64,000 nucleotides of DNA from Fulvivirga sp. (GTDB lineage: Bacteria; Bacteroidota; Bacteroidia; Cytophagales; Cyclobacteriaceae): contig JANQLQ010000049.1 in the NCBI GenBank assembly GCA_028280565.1, positions 28,390-92,389 of the forward strand, given 5' to 3'. Under the pieces are notes generated by a model. The model had not been told where the DNA came from, searched no databases, and worked only from the letters and a program-made list of their open reading frames with translations. Positions within the stretch are counted from its first letter, which is position 1. The number at the start of each line of letters is the position of its first letter. Shown here one piece after another: positions 9,677 through 18,241 of the stretch. The position numbers and the translations under genes are program-made.

Positions 9677-9837
9677 AATCCCTACTCGGCACATTCCAAG
9701 CAAACTTTTTCTACACAACCGTGATGTGCTAAAACGGGTATGTTCCCGTCAGCGCTCTTTTAATCCCAGGGACCCCAAACAGGAAAACTATCAAGCCTAT
9801 TGGCAACATCATTTTAAGCAAATACCATAATGCAAGG

Positions 9838-9856
9838 CCTCCCGTTGGGAGGTTTT
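9838..9856 (+). terminator. Rho-independent terminator downstream of the LPP20/ARPP-1 gene
   Basis: A perfect six-base stem (CCTCCC / GGGAGG) with a GTT loop is followed directly by TTTT. It lies about 160 bases after the stop at 9676 on the same strand. It is the clearest intrinsic terminator noticed in the window. Confidence 0.75.
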
Positions 9857-10020
9857 CATCTTACTCTTGTCTTAATGAGCAAAATATTGAACATCAGTTG
9901 TTTTTTTAAACTTCTTGTTTCTCTATGAGGCAGTAATGCTCATGAACTTCCTTTGATCACTTGGATACAGTAGCTAAACCAGTAACTAGAGACGATGCGG
10001 ACGCTCTTGATAATTTAGGG

Positions 10021-10048
10021 TCTTAGGATCGCTACACTCCACTTACGA
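10021..10048 (-). repeat. Dispersed 28-base repeat, copy R2 (inverted)
   Basis: The reverse complement of this stretch matches copy R1 (7381-7408) at 24 of 28 positions, including an identical final TAGCGATCCTAAGA block. It lies in the gap between two accessory genes. Confidence 0.6.
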
Positions 10049-10060
10049 CCAGGGGAGATA

Positions 10061-10175
10061 AAACCTTCTCAGAGTCTCGCACAGGACCTTGGGTAAACAA
10101 ACGCTAAACTAAAAACAAAAAACCCTTGTCCATCCAGGTCTACATATCGAACACTTTGAGATGTTTAGCTGTCCC
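10061..10175 (+). repeat. Diverged repeat of about 115 bases, copy 1
   Basis: The order of short matching blocks (a CTC-AG-GTCTC run, an AGGA-CCT-GG run, AAAC-AACG, TAAAC/CAAAC with AAAAA, and ACTTTGAGATGT) is shared with 16479-16593. Similarity is partial and gapped, so this is an old duplication rather than a recent insertion. Neither copy contains an open frame of note. Confidence 0.45.
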
Positions 10176-10526
10176 TTAGCATCCTGCATGTGGTTGGATT
10201 ATATCCATCATACCCTATTCCAATGGAAGTGGAGTTTGGTGGAAGGCTATGGATTATTGTCATTCGATATCGAGGTGGAAAGTAGGCGGAAATGAGCCGC
10301 GGGTGTTTCATTTACGTGAGCTGGGATGCCCCGGAGTGTGGGTAGTGCCAAAACAAGCCTGGGTGCGCCGATCGACGAGGTCAAGGGTATGATTTCAGGG
10401 TCCAGGTACAAAAAAGCGGCATGGCGCAGAGTGGATACAAAACACTGGAAGAATGAGGAGTTGGTACTTTATTTGATTCGGTTAAAAAAGAATAAGATGT
10501 TTTTAATTATTGATAAAGGAGGAATA

Positions 10527-11675
10527 ATGTTCAAAATAATTTTAATCGTAATTCTATTGATTACTTATGATGCTTATGGACAAGAAATACTTCTCAAGAA
10601 GAGTGTTTTATTGCGGAATATTACTGCCAAGGGACAAGTATTCAGTTCTGGTAAACGATATTTTGAAGTAAGAAAAGGTACTAGAGGAGAAAGTGTAATA
10701 TCAGAAACAGGTCAAACTTATATTCTCAAAGAAAACGAACATGTCGTAGATATTCAAGGCCCATCCATTCTAACCAAAAGTGTAGAAGCTAACAAAGCTA
10801 CGTTGCACCTTTACAAACTTGATGAAAATAGTAGTATGTCCGCTATTGGGGTTACTAATATCGAGACAGGAGGAAACGCTTCTTTTCTTGGTGGCGGCTT
10901 GGTGATATTGACGGATGAATACGAGCTTTTTGGAAGATACATCAGGTTTTATTCCGATACTCTAACTGAAATTAAATCAATTAGGCCATTCGAAGATAGC
11001 GGATTCCAAAATGTAGAATACGCTGATAACAATGAGGTTATATTAGTTTTGGCGATGTCAAAGGATAAGCAAACAAAATTGTTATTGTTTGATAAAGCAA
11101 ACCTTACTCTTAAGAAAGAAAGTAATCTCTACGAAAAGATAGTTCCGAATTCAGTCAAATCTTTTGATCCTGGTTTTATAGTTTATGGTAGATCTACAGT
11201 CTCCTACATTGATAATCAAGGTAACCTGGTTTGGAGTAAAAATTTACTCCTTCCAAGGAAGGAGATAGAGGTTTTTCAAGAAAGACTATTTTTAATTACA
11301 AGAGCTGGATTAATTTGTTTAGATGCCACAACTGGAGCAATCAAGTGGCAAAGAACCATTTCTTCCTTTTATCCACATACATTAATCAGCAACGCAAATG
11401 AATTACCTAATATAGAAATCCGACCAATTGTTATGAAAGCCATTTTTGAAAAAGGCTCTAAATTGGCTTTAGTCATAGGCCAAACAAAAAAGGGTTCAAT
11501 AAACCCTACATACCCTATATACAATTCTGAATTATATGTATTCAATAATAATGGGGATGTTATATTTAATAGTCATCTAGCAGATAAATCTCACGTTATT
11601 CAATTAGAAACTCGTCAAAATACCTTTTCCATCATAAAAGATGCGGTAGTCGAAATCTATGAAAACATCAACTAA
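10527..11675 (+). CDS. Exported beta-propeller-like (PQQ-repeat-like) protein of unknown function
   Basis: A protein of about 382 residues. The ATG at 10527 is preceded by AAAGGAGG, an unusually good Shine-Dalgarno sequence for this phylum, and opens a signal peptide (MFKIILIVILLITYDAYG, then Gln). The rest is beta-rich with strands separated by short turns. GNLVWSKNLLLP and GLICLDATTGAIKWQ resemble PQQ-type propeller blades. No catalytic motif was recognised. It overlaps the start of a broken gene at 11658 by 18 bases and is architecturally similar to the protein at 11851, so the two may be distant paralogues. It is AT-rich compared with the rml genes. The function is unknown. Confidence 0.7.
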   Translation: MFKIILIVILLITYDAYGQEILLKKSVLLRNITAKGQVFSSGKRYFEVRKGTRGESVISETGQTYILKENEHVVDIQGPSILTKSVEANKATLHLYKLDENSSMSAIGVTNIETGGNASFLGGGLVILTDEYELFGRYIRFYSDTLTEIKSIRPFEDSGFQNVEYADNNEVILVLAMSKDKQTKLLLFDKANLTLKKESNLYEKIVPNSVKSFDPGFIVYGRSTVSYIDNQGNLVWSKNLLLPRKEIEVFQERLFLITRAGLICLDATTGAIKWQRTISSFYPHTLISNANELPNIEIRPIVMKAIFEKGSKLALVIGQTKKGSINPTYPIYNSELYVFNNNGDVIFNSHLADKSHVIQLETRQNTFSIIKDAVVEIYENIN

Positions 11676-11854
11676 CCTTATAATACTTCTAATCGGTTTT
11701 GGGCTTAATAGATAGTGCAATAGTGCAAATCACCCGGTCTGTAAGACCAAACGGCGTGGAACACATAATTACTGGGACTATTGGTGAATATAGGAATGAT
11801 GATCGTTTTCGCCAGGGTGTAAATATCATCGCCAATGTAACGTTCATATTATGA
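11658..11854 (+). pseudogene. Frameshifted remnant of an exported protein, resembling the N-terminus of Bacteroidota M23 peptidases
   Basis: An ATG at 11658, inside the 3-prime end of the preceding gene, encodes a signal-peptide-like MKTSTNLIILLIGFGLN before a stop at 11712. A second frame continues from about 11693 with QITRSVRPNGVEH, TGTIGEYRNDDRF and RQGVNI, and ends in a TGA that overlaps the next ATG as ATGA. The order signal peptide, then GxxGEYRxxxRFxxGVxI, resembles the N-terminal start of M23-family metallopeptidases in Bacteroidota, but the metal-binding region is absent. I read it as a truncated, frameshifted remnant. The family assignment is tentative. Confidence 0.45.
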
Positions 11855-13011
11855 AAAAACATTTTACAACGGTTGTATTACTTTTATTCGGAATGGACTT
11901 GTTTGGTCAGTTAAGCCTGGAAAAAGCTATCATACCTGGCTATAAAGAAAGGCAAATTTATGCCATAGATCAGAATCTGTTCCTAATAGGAACTAAGGGC
12001 AACTTCAAAGAAATAATATTAAATGACCAAAAAAAGGGAACGATAGGTAAAGATGAAGAAATAAGCTACTTAAACTTGGACGACCTTTTTACCATTAAAA
12101 AAGACCCATATTGTCATTTCGGTGGAGGACAATTAGAGCTTTCAAAGTACTCATTCAGTGGAAGTTTACTTAAAGAATCAAGCATGGTATATCCATGTTT
12201 TGAATCAAGTATCAGTCATTTTTTAGATGGTTCATTCCTTATTAAGGACGAGGGAGAAGAAGGGGGATATGAATTCAAGTTTTTTGATAACGATCTTAAG
12301 TATGTAAATAGTCACATTCCATTCGAAAAAGGATACCACAACTCCCATCACACCACTTCAGGTAATTTACTTTTTTTGGCAGCCAATCCAAAAGACTTAA
12401 ACAAGCGTCCAACAGTCTTTCTTTTAACTAACAAAGGCGAATTACTATTTAGGAAAAGTATGAATGGAAAAAGCGAATTACTTAAAGTTAAGAGCTCGAA
12501 AAACTATTTTGCTGTATATTGCTTTTCTTCACACACCGATCTCCACCAAATCCATATATTCGATCGAACAGGAAATACAGTTTGGTCAAAGGAGATAAGT
12601 AATCAAGTTGAAAATTGGTCATTTCTTACCGATACCCCTCAAAAACTTCTAGTAGCGGATAGCGATCAACTTGTTTTACATAGTATTGATGATGGTGCAG
12701 TGTTATACAGGAAACCATTCAGCCAGATTTTCCGGGAAGAGGGATTTAGGCGTTTCAGGAACGACCATTACCTGGAAATAATCGAAGTTATAAATTTTGG
12801 CAAAGGGTTTGCCGTGCTTTTATCAGAACCAACTGGTCTTCGGTCTTTCAAGAATAATATTTTATATATGGTGAGAGATCTTGAAAAATCAGCAGAATCT
12901 TTTACTCTAAAGCTTGACGATTCTAATGTTCAACCTTCACTTATCAGCACAACTGGAGAAATGCACATACTACTTGACAATAAAATCTTAAGCTATGGAC
13001 AAGGTAAATAG
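11851..13011 (+). CDS. Exported beta-rich (propeller-like) protein of unknown function
   Basis: A 386-residue protein with a signal peptide (MKKHFTTVVLLLFGMDLFG, then Gln) followed by repeated beta-strand segments such as IHIFDRTGNTVWSKEI and LVLHSIDDGAVLYRKPF, reminiscent of propeller blades. The C-terminal strand order is similar to that of the protein at 10527, so they are probably distant paralogues. The start overlaps the stop of the upstream remnant as ATGA. The 3-prime end overlaps the ATG of another broken gene at 12995. No enzymatic motif was recognised and the function is unknown. Confidence 0.7.
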   Translation: MKKHFTTVVLLLFGMDLFGQLSLEKAIIPGYKERQIYAIDQNLFLIGTKGNFKEIILNDQKKGTIGKDEEISYLNLDDLFTIKKDPYCHFGGGQLELSKYSFSGSLLKESSMVYPCFESSISHFLDGSFLIKDEGEEGGYEFKFFDNDLKYVNSHIPFEKGYHNSHHTTSGNLLFLAANPKDLNKRPTVFLLTNKGELLFRKSMNGKSELLKVKSSKNYFAVYCFSSHTDLHQIHIFDRTGNTVWSKEISNQVENWSFLTDTPQKLLVADSDQLVLHSIDDGAVLYRKPFSQIFREEGFRRFRNDHYLEIIEVINFGKGFAVLLSEPTGLRSFKNNILYMVRDLEKSAESFTLKLDDSNVQPSLISTTGEMHILLDNKILSYGQGK

Positions 13012-14186
13012 TGGCATTGTTTTACTGGCCGTGGTGACTTTAAACATAGTGCAAGGAACACTTACAGGACAAAAAAATGGCCATTTAAGAATACTATGGT
13101 GACGTTACTTGAGGAAAGATACCGAGAACTGTCGATGATGCCAGGTCCGCTGCGCTTTTAACTACGATCAGCGCAGAGGACTTGATCTTGGCCTATCTAC
13201 TTCCTCTAGATTGAAGTAATCCCTGTAAACTAAAAATCGTACGGGTAGTCAAGCCAAAATGAAACTGTATAGGTATATCCGTATGAGTATATTAAATCAA
13301 TGATGTAACAACCTGAACTGTATAGTGAAACCAGTATTGGACACCCGGCAAAGTACAATTAGGATTATTAAGTATCATTGTAAACCAATATCAGAATTGA
13401 TGCAAAACCTGTCAACTTTATAGGACGGTACACTCTTTTGAATTAAGAGGAAATTATGACCCATTGTTAGGTACCTGGTATAGAGCCGCGTTAATTCTTG
13501 ATGAAGATGTTGGGGAATTTGCTGTGTATGACGCACTCCTTAGAGGGCTTGCAGGAGGACTTAGGAGGATCCGTTGATTTGGATACGGCAATGAAAGCTT
13601 TCTAACAAATACTAGAGGATAAATCGAGTATGCTTTAACCGGAGAATCCGGTTGTATAACAATTAAAACTGCAAAAGGAACAAAAAAACCAATTCGATAT
13701 GGTTCTGGAAAAATGCGTGCACGTCATATAATGTCTACCGCTAATATCTACCGCGGCTAGAGATAAATTAAGAGACAAGTTTTTGGCAAAAAGGGATGCA
13801 CTTGATAAAAGGTAAAATAGTCTAAGAGGTTTTGAAAAATAACCTCCAAAATATTTAAAAAAGTTAATACTGATATTGAACTATTACATATGATTCCTAA
13901 TGGACGAATGATAAAGTTCTATAAAATCTTTATCACTCCTTGAGATTAGACGACTTAGCTAATGATACATATGAATTAAAAAAACATCAAGAGGGTCTTA
14001 GTCTGACCCCTTATGAAATCGAGATCCGTCATTCACACCTAGACAAGTAAAGTCTCAAAACCGGTTAGCTAAAAAAGGGATAAGCCAGATATAAGGGGCA
14101 AGAACGTAGGTTTAAGTAGAGCAGGTCAATTGGAATGGGATTTAAAGGCAGTAGGATTAAAAAAACGCTTGATTAAAAGTAAATGA
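12995..14186 (+). pseudogene. Decayed exported-protein gene with conserved junctions to both neighbours
   Basis: The start at 12995 lies inside the preceding gene and encodes a signal-peptide-like start (MDKVNSGIVLLAVVTLNIVQ) that meets a stop near 13100. Open fragments then appear in shifting frames: one from about 13437 containing ELRGNYDPLLGTWYRA and EFAVYDALLRG, one near 13630 with YALTGESGCITIK, one near 13990 with GLSLTPYEIEIRHSHLDK, and a last one with LSRAGQLEWDLKAVG. The last ends in a TGA overlapping the next gene as ATGA. The span fits one gene of about 395 codons broken by several indels. YDPLLG recalls RHS-type proteins, but this is weak and the family is not recognised. Confidence 0.55.
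13144..13170 (-). repeat. Dispersed 28-base repeat, copy R3 (inverted)
   Basis: It reads GGTCCGCTGCGCTT then TTAACTACGATCA, the reverse complement of the R1/R4 core with a few changes. It lies inside the decayed gene at 12995-14186, so insertion of this element may have contributed to its inactivation. Confidence 0.5.
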
Positions 14187-15322
14187 TTAGTAAATCCATG
14201 TTTTACAAATTATTCATTATCATAACCTTGGTTGCTTTTGGTAATTTATCATACGCCCAAGAAAGCATTAAGTTTTTGGAATTTGAACTTGATATCCCAC
14301 TTCTCAGAAATATGAATTTTCAAGTCAAGGCGAATCCTAAGTCCATAGAGAGAGCATTTGTGCGATGTGAGCAACTGCCATTTACTAAGACTTTAGAAAC
14401 TTTAGATAGTTTGAAATACGCCCTTCGTTTGGTCGATTGGCCTTATTTTGAACTTATAAAAGCCTATATAAATACATATCAAAAGGATGAAAATCATTCT
14501 AGCTTCCTTTTATGGTATTTTTTGGGGAAAAGTGGCTACAAAACATATTTGAATTTTAAGAAAAGTAAATTGCGAGTATACGTGTCGTCTGATGATAAGG
14601 TCTTTGGCCTGCCAAAAATTGGAAATAAATATTGCTTGAATTGTACAAATCAGTCAATCAGCGTTTCCTTGTCTGGATTGGATTATTTCTCCACTGGTAG
14701 AAATTTTGAATTCGCTATAGATCAAATTCCTTTAATAAAAGAGCCACAGAAAATTGAGAAAAACATCACTATTAATTCCAATTTGCTTTTGGACTCATTC
14801 CATGTAAACTTTACAATTAATAAAAGTTGGGTAACTTTTTTAACAGGTTATCCAAACCTGGAATTATCCAAGTTATACAATACTCCAATGTCTGTCGAGG
14901 CTCAATCCCTGGTTGATGAGTTAAGGTCTATCGCCAATAATCTGACGACTCTGGACGCTGTACGGCTATTGCTGTCTTTTGCCAGGAATCATTCGAGCTA
15001 CATGCCGGACGAAGATCTATTTGGTAAAGAAAAATGGATGACCCCGGAAGAAGCGCTTTTTTATCCATCGGGAGATTGTGATGATAAGTCCTCTCTATTT
15101 TACTATTTAGTGAAAGAGGTTTTAAACCTACAAACTGTGATCTTAGTATATGATAAAGCAGATCATGTAAACGTTGCTATACAATTAAACGATTTTGGAA
15201 CTCCAAACCTGGTTATTGATGGTAATCCATACTATATCTGTGAAACTACTGATTCATCTGATTTAGAAGATATTGGTGAAAACGTACTACATACTAAATA
15301 TAGATATCGAATTTTAAAATGA
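14183..15322 (+). CDS. Exported transglutaminase-like protein
   Basis: A 379-residue protein with an N-terminal hydrophobic export signal ending near residue 25 (LSYAQ). The start at 14183 overlaps the preceding stop as ATGA; an ATG at 14198 is also possible. The C-terminal third contains LDAVRLLLSFARNHSSYMPDED, YPSGDCDDKSSLFYYLV, DKADHVNVAIQL and LVIDGNPYY. This is the Cys, His, Asp order of a transglutaminase/cysteine-peptidase-like fold (Cys in GDCDDKS, His in DHVNVA, Asp in VIDGN). In Bacteroidota such domains often occur in envelope proteins. The substrate is unknown. The N-terminal half is beta-rich and unrecognised. Confidence 0.7.
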   Translation: MISKSMFYKLFIIITLVAFGNLSYAQESIKFLEFELDIPLLRNMNFQVKANPKSIERAFVRCEQLPFTKTLETLDSLKYALRLVDWPYFELIKAYINTYQKDENHSSFLLWYFLGKSGYKTYLNFKKSKLRVYVSSDDKVFGLPKIGNKYCLNCTNQSISVSLSGLDYFSTGRNFEFAIDQIPLIKEPQKIEKNITINSNLLLDSFHVNFTINKSWVTFLTGYPNLELSKLYNTPMSVEAQSLVDELRSIANNLTTLDAVRLLLSFARNHSSYMPDEDLFGKEKWMTPEEALFYPSGDCDDKSSLFYYLVKEVLNLQTVILVYDKADHVNVAIQLNDFGTPNLVIDGNPYYICETTDSSDLEDIGENVLHTKYRYRILK

Positions 15323-15618
15323 GCTACTGTCGCTTGGATGTGTCAAGAGACATACAGACGCTTGACTTAGGAAGATAAATTCCCGGCCTACGAAGAGTAT
15401 CCTGCAAGGGAATCCGGGGTTTTCACTCTCTATACAGATTGTGGTAGAAATTATGCTTCAGAGGGTGAGTTATTGGACAATAGACGATGTTGAGGCTATT
15501 CATGACAATATAGAAATAATAATGTGGGGGTGACAATCCACTGCCAGGAGGATTCAAAAAAACAGCCTACATCGAATTCAAAAGATACCAAGGGAGCATT
15601 GTTACTCAAAGTTACTAA
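15319..15618 (+). pseudogene. Short decayed coding remnant between two exported-protein genes
   Basis: An ATG at 15319 overlaps the preceding stop as ATGA and runs only 19 codons. Coding-like fragments follow in other frames: EEYPARESGVFTLYTDCGRN near 15390-15450, and GGDNPLPGGFKKTAYIEFKR near 15530-15590, ending at a TAA at 15616-15618. No family was recognised. The pattern is the same as at 12995: the start junction is conserved while the interior has lost its frame. Confidence 0.4.
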
Positions 15619-15635
15619 ATTACTAGCCATTAAAT

Positions 15636-16472
15636 ATGAGAGTCTTAATTGCTATCCTACTACTGTTCATAACAGTCAATGTCCATGGTCAACCGGAAAA
15701 GAATTTCTTTTCCGGTGGCTGGCAAATGTGTGATACGGAAGGGTATTTAGAATTGCACTTTTTTGATGAACAGCTCTATTTTTGTGCGGACTACTCCCCA
15801 TTTGGTTTTTCGTCAATCTATGCCTTTACAAGTGATACTATACATTATTTCTTACCTAAACCGGGTGGCTTAGAAAAAATTGATGTTCCGTACAGGGTGA
15901 TAAGCTATGATACAGTACTTTTTTTAAAAGGTGATTTAAATTATTTTGATAGTACATTAGCCGTCAGGTTAAAGCCAGCCGACGTTAGACCCCTTATTAT
16001 GAGTGAAGAGGAAATTGTTACAAAGGCTAAAGAAATCTCAAAATTTGAAGAAGACTTAATATCTCGATCAAAAGAATTTGTTTGCTTAGATCCTCCGTTA
16101 CACTACCAAAACCCTAATTTGGGAAGTCAAATTCTTGGACATTGGTATTATGGCAACGATAAACGTTACATTGAAGTTTTGATAGATTCTTCTAAAGCAT
16201 GGTTTGTCAGGGATTCAATTGTTGAAGAATACAACTATCAACTAAGTAGTCGAGATCATATCGTGTTTAATCCTATCAGTGATGAAAATTCCATAGAATT
16301 TCGTTATGTAAGAATATATAATAATGAATTTAGAGCACGACTTAAGAATGGTTTTTATATTAAAGTAAGAAGATTATCCAAAATTAATGAGGAAGTGAAT
16401 ACGATAAATCAAGTCGCAAAGGGTTATGAACAGAGGAGGCATAAGTACTATAATGGTATAAAAAAGAGATGA
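15636..16472 (+). CDS. Exported protein of unknown function
   Basis: A 278-residue protein with a signal peptide (MRVLIAILLLFITVNVHG, then Gln). The mature part has two similar halves by layout, each with a short GxW motif: GGWQMCDTEGYLELHFFDEQLYF near residue 27 and GHWYYGNDKRYIEVLIDSSKAWF near residue 168. Both resemble a strand-turn-strand unit as in lipocalin-like META or DUF folds. No catalytic residues were recognised. A perfect 10-base hairpin (15692-15716) lies in the early coding sequence. The function is unknown. The gene ends the accessory run of exported proteins. Confidence 0.65.
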   Translation: MRVLIAILLLFITVNVHGQPEKNFFSGGWQMCDTEGYLELHFFDEQLYFCADYSPFGFSSIYAFTSDTIHYFLPKPGGLEKIDVPYRVISYDTVLFLKGDLNYFDSTLAVRLKPADVRPLIMSEEEIVTKAKEISKFEEDLISRSKEFVCLDPPLHYQNPNLGSQILGHWYYGNDKRYIEVLIDSSKAWFVRDSIVEEYNYQLSSRDHIVFNPISDENSIEFRYVRIYNNEFRARLKNGFYIKVRRLSKINEEVNTINQVAKGYEQRRHKYYNGIKKR

Positions 16473-17404
16473 GTTTTCAACCTCCCCAGGTCTCTCGTAG
16501 AGGATCCTGGACAAACGAGCCACAAACCAAAAAATGATAAACTTTTCTCCCTTACAACAGCATGCCGACAACTTTGAGATGTGCATCTTTCGGCTTGCCT
16601 GCCATAAAGGACTTCCTCTTTTTGAAATAGAGAATTTCTACAATATCGTATGCCCTTGGTTTGATATTATTGAAGTAGGTGGGTTACTTTATTGGATAAC
16701 ACTAAAGTAGCCTAGACCTTTTACAGGAGACCTTGTGGAGGGTGATGTAAAACATCAAATCACCATTAGGGAACTCACTATTTCTGAGGCACGGGCGCAT
16801 CACCGGCTCGATTATTCGGAAAATATAAAGCAACAAAATGTAAGCTAATTTTACTTAACTATACAAAAGCGACTGGAGGCTGACCTATTAGTATAGTTTT
16901 TAGACAAATTAAGGCAAAAAAAGTGATTTATGTCAGTGTAATATCTGGCCTGCATAAAAAACATTTTTGTTCCCGATCATTGACTAACTTATACTCAGAA
17001 ACGGTCGCTTAACGTGAGCCGACCATTTTATGATTGTATCACCCTAACCCCTAAACCAATGAAAAAAATTATCTTATTGTATACTGCCTGTGGCATCCCG
17101 TTCCGGTTAGCATAAACCCGCTCAGGCGTATCCACTGCAATCGGTTATTAAAAGATCAAAGACCTGTTGTTTGATTTAACTGGCAGAATACGGGTATTTA
17201 AAGATCGGCCATCATACTATCCACAGTATTATGTGTGACATATGCTAAATCCCAACATTAGGTTTAAATCCTATGCCACAAGGGTAGCATTTGGACATTC
17301 CTAGTTCTGCAACCTACGTTAGCTGGATTCAAATTACAGTTGATGAACATAGCAAGTACTGCTCTACTCAAATCACTAAGTGAAACGTATCAAAACACAT
17401 TAAA
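16473..17404. other. Gap of about 930 bases with a repeat and coding remnants
   Basis: No intact gene was seen. It includes copy 2 of the diverged repeat (16479-16593), an imperfect 10-base inverted repeat near 16681-16710, a signal-peptide-like start at 17059 (MKKIILLYTACGIPF) that stops after 18 codons, and a short open stretch near 17155-17240 (IKDLLFDLTGRIRVFKDRP). These look like debris of one or more lost genes. The promoter for the tandem array at 17405 should lie at the right end, but I could not identify it. Confidence 0.45.
16479..16593 (+). repeat. Diverged repeat of about 115 bases, copy 2
   Basis: It matches 10061-10175 in the order of short blocks, including ACTTTGAGATGT near the right end. 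It directly follows the stop of the gene ending at 16472. The two copies bracket the decaying run of exported-protein genes (10.5-16.5 kb), which could reflect an ancient insertion or duplication boundary. Confidence 0.45.
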
Positions 17405-18241
17405 ATGAAAACTACTTTCACAATCCTATTCAACCTATTTTTTTTAATAGGTGTAACAGCACAGAATAACCCCGTCACATTTGATCCTGGGGAGGCAGCT
17501 GGCGGCGATATTTTTGGTATTAAAGCTACGGAGACAGGGAACAACACCACTAAATTCCATATCTACAAAAATTTCACGAATGACGCTACAGACCAGGAAA
17601 AACTGGTGATCACAGCCGATGGCAGCGTAGGAATAGGCACAGCAAACCCCGATGCTACTTTTCATATTTACTCTGCTGGGAACGTGGGGAATGGTAATGT
17701 TCTTTCTTCTTTTATGATCGGTAAAACTAACGGGCCAGGAATACGAGCGATCCAGCAGGCTGTCGATGATGATGTACAATCTCTTTTCTCCAGGGTGAAA
17801 TCGTCCCAGGTGTTTACTGATAACAGTTTTGAAGCTATGCGGATACATGCTAATGGCAATGTAGGGATAGGCACTACCAACCCTACTTCAAAACTCTCGG
17901 TAAAAGGCCGCATTCACGCAGAAGAAGTAAAAGTAGATCTTAATGTTCCCCGTCCAGATTATGTTTTTGAGGAGGATTACGACCTCACCACCTTAGAAAG
18001 CCTTCAGAATTACATCCGGGAAAACAAACACCTACCGGAAGTTCCTTCAGCCGCCGAAATGAAAGAAAATGGGGTTGATCTCGGGGTGATGAATATGTTG
18101 CTGTTGAAAAAGATTGAGGAACTTACCCTTTACTTAATTGACGAAGCTAACCATCGCAAAGCACAAAAAGCTTTGATCCAGCAACTGCTCCAAAGAATAC
18201 AAGAATTAGAAATCCAACTCGAAAACTACGATAAGCCATGA
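17405..18241 (+). CDS. Exported GIGT-repeat protein with conserved C-terminal cassette, paralogue 1 of 5
   Basis: A 278-residue protein with a signal peptide (MKTTFTILFNLFFLIGVTAQ). GSVGIGTANP and GNVGIGTTNP repeats follow; these occur in phage-tail-fibre-like and adhesin-like proteins of Bacteroidota. The last 110 residues form a conserved cassette: KGRIHAEEVKVDL, PDYVFEEDYDL, LQNYIRENKHLPEVPSAAEM, LGVMNMLLLKKIEELTLY, then a predicted coiled coil. The cassette sits where S74-type chaperone domains are found in tail fibres, but no Ser/Lys dyad was recognised. The stop overlaps the next start by four bases (ATGA). It is probably a surface or secreted structural protein; the role is inferred only. 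Confidence 0.75.
   Translation: MKTTFTILFNLFFLIGVTAQNNPVTFDPGEAAGGDIFGIKATETGNNTTKFHIYKNFTNDATDQEKLVITADGSVGIGTANPDATFHIYSAGNVGNGNVLSSFMIGKTNGPGIRAIQQAVDDDVQSLFSRVKSSQVFTDNSFEAMRIHANGNVGIGTTNPTSKLSVKGRIHAEEVKVDLNVPRPDYVFEEDYDLTTLESLQNYIRENKHLPEVPSAAEMKENGVDLGVMNMLLLKKIEELTLYLIDEANHRKAQKALIQQLLQRIQELEIQLENYDKP

Larger units (their letters stand above)
9677..10526. other. Intergenic region of about 850 bases with terminator and repeats
   Basis: No intact gene was seen. The segment contains the terminator at 9838, copy R2 of the 28-base repeat, and a diverged repeat of about 115 bases (10061-10175) that recurs near 16.5 kb. An open frame from 10326 reads into the next gene. Its first 67 residues look coding-like in places (for example DTKHWKNEELVLYLIRLKK) but match nothing I recognise, and they precede a good signal peptide, so they may be the decayed end of another gene. 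Confidence 0.5.

Noticed and set aside
10326..10526. N-terminal extension of the propeller-like gene at 10527
   Set aside because: A good Shine-Dalgarno and signal peptide start at 10527; the extension would bury the signal peptide.
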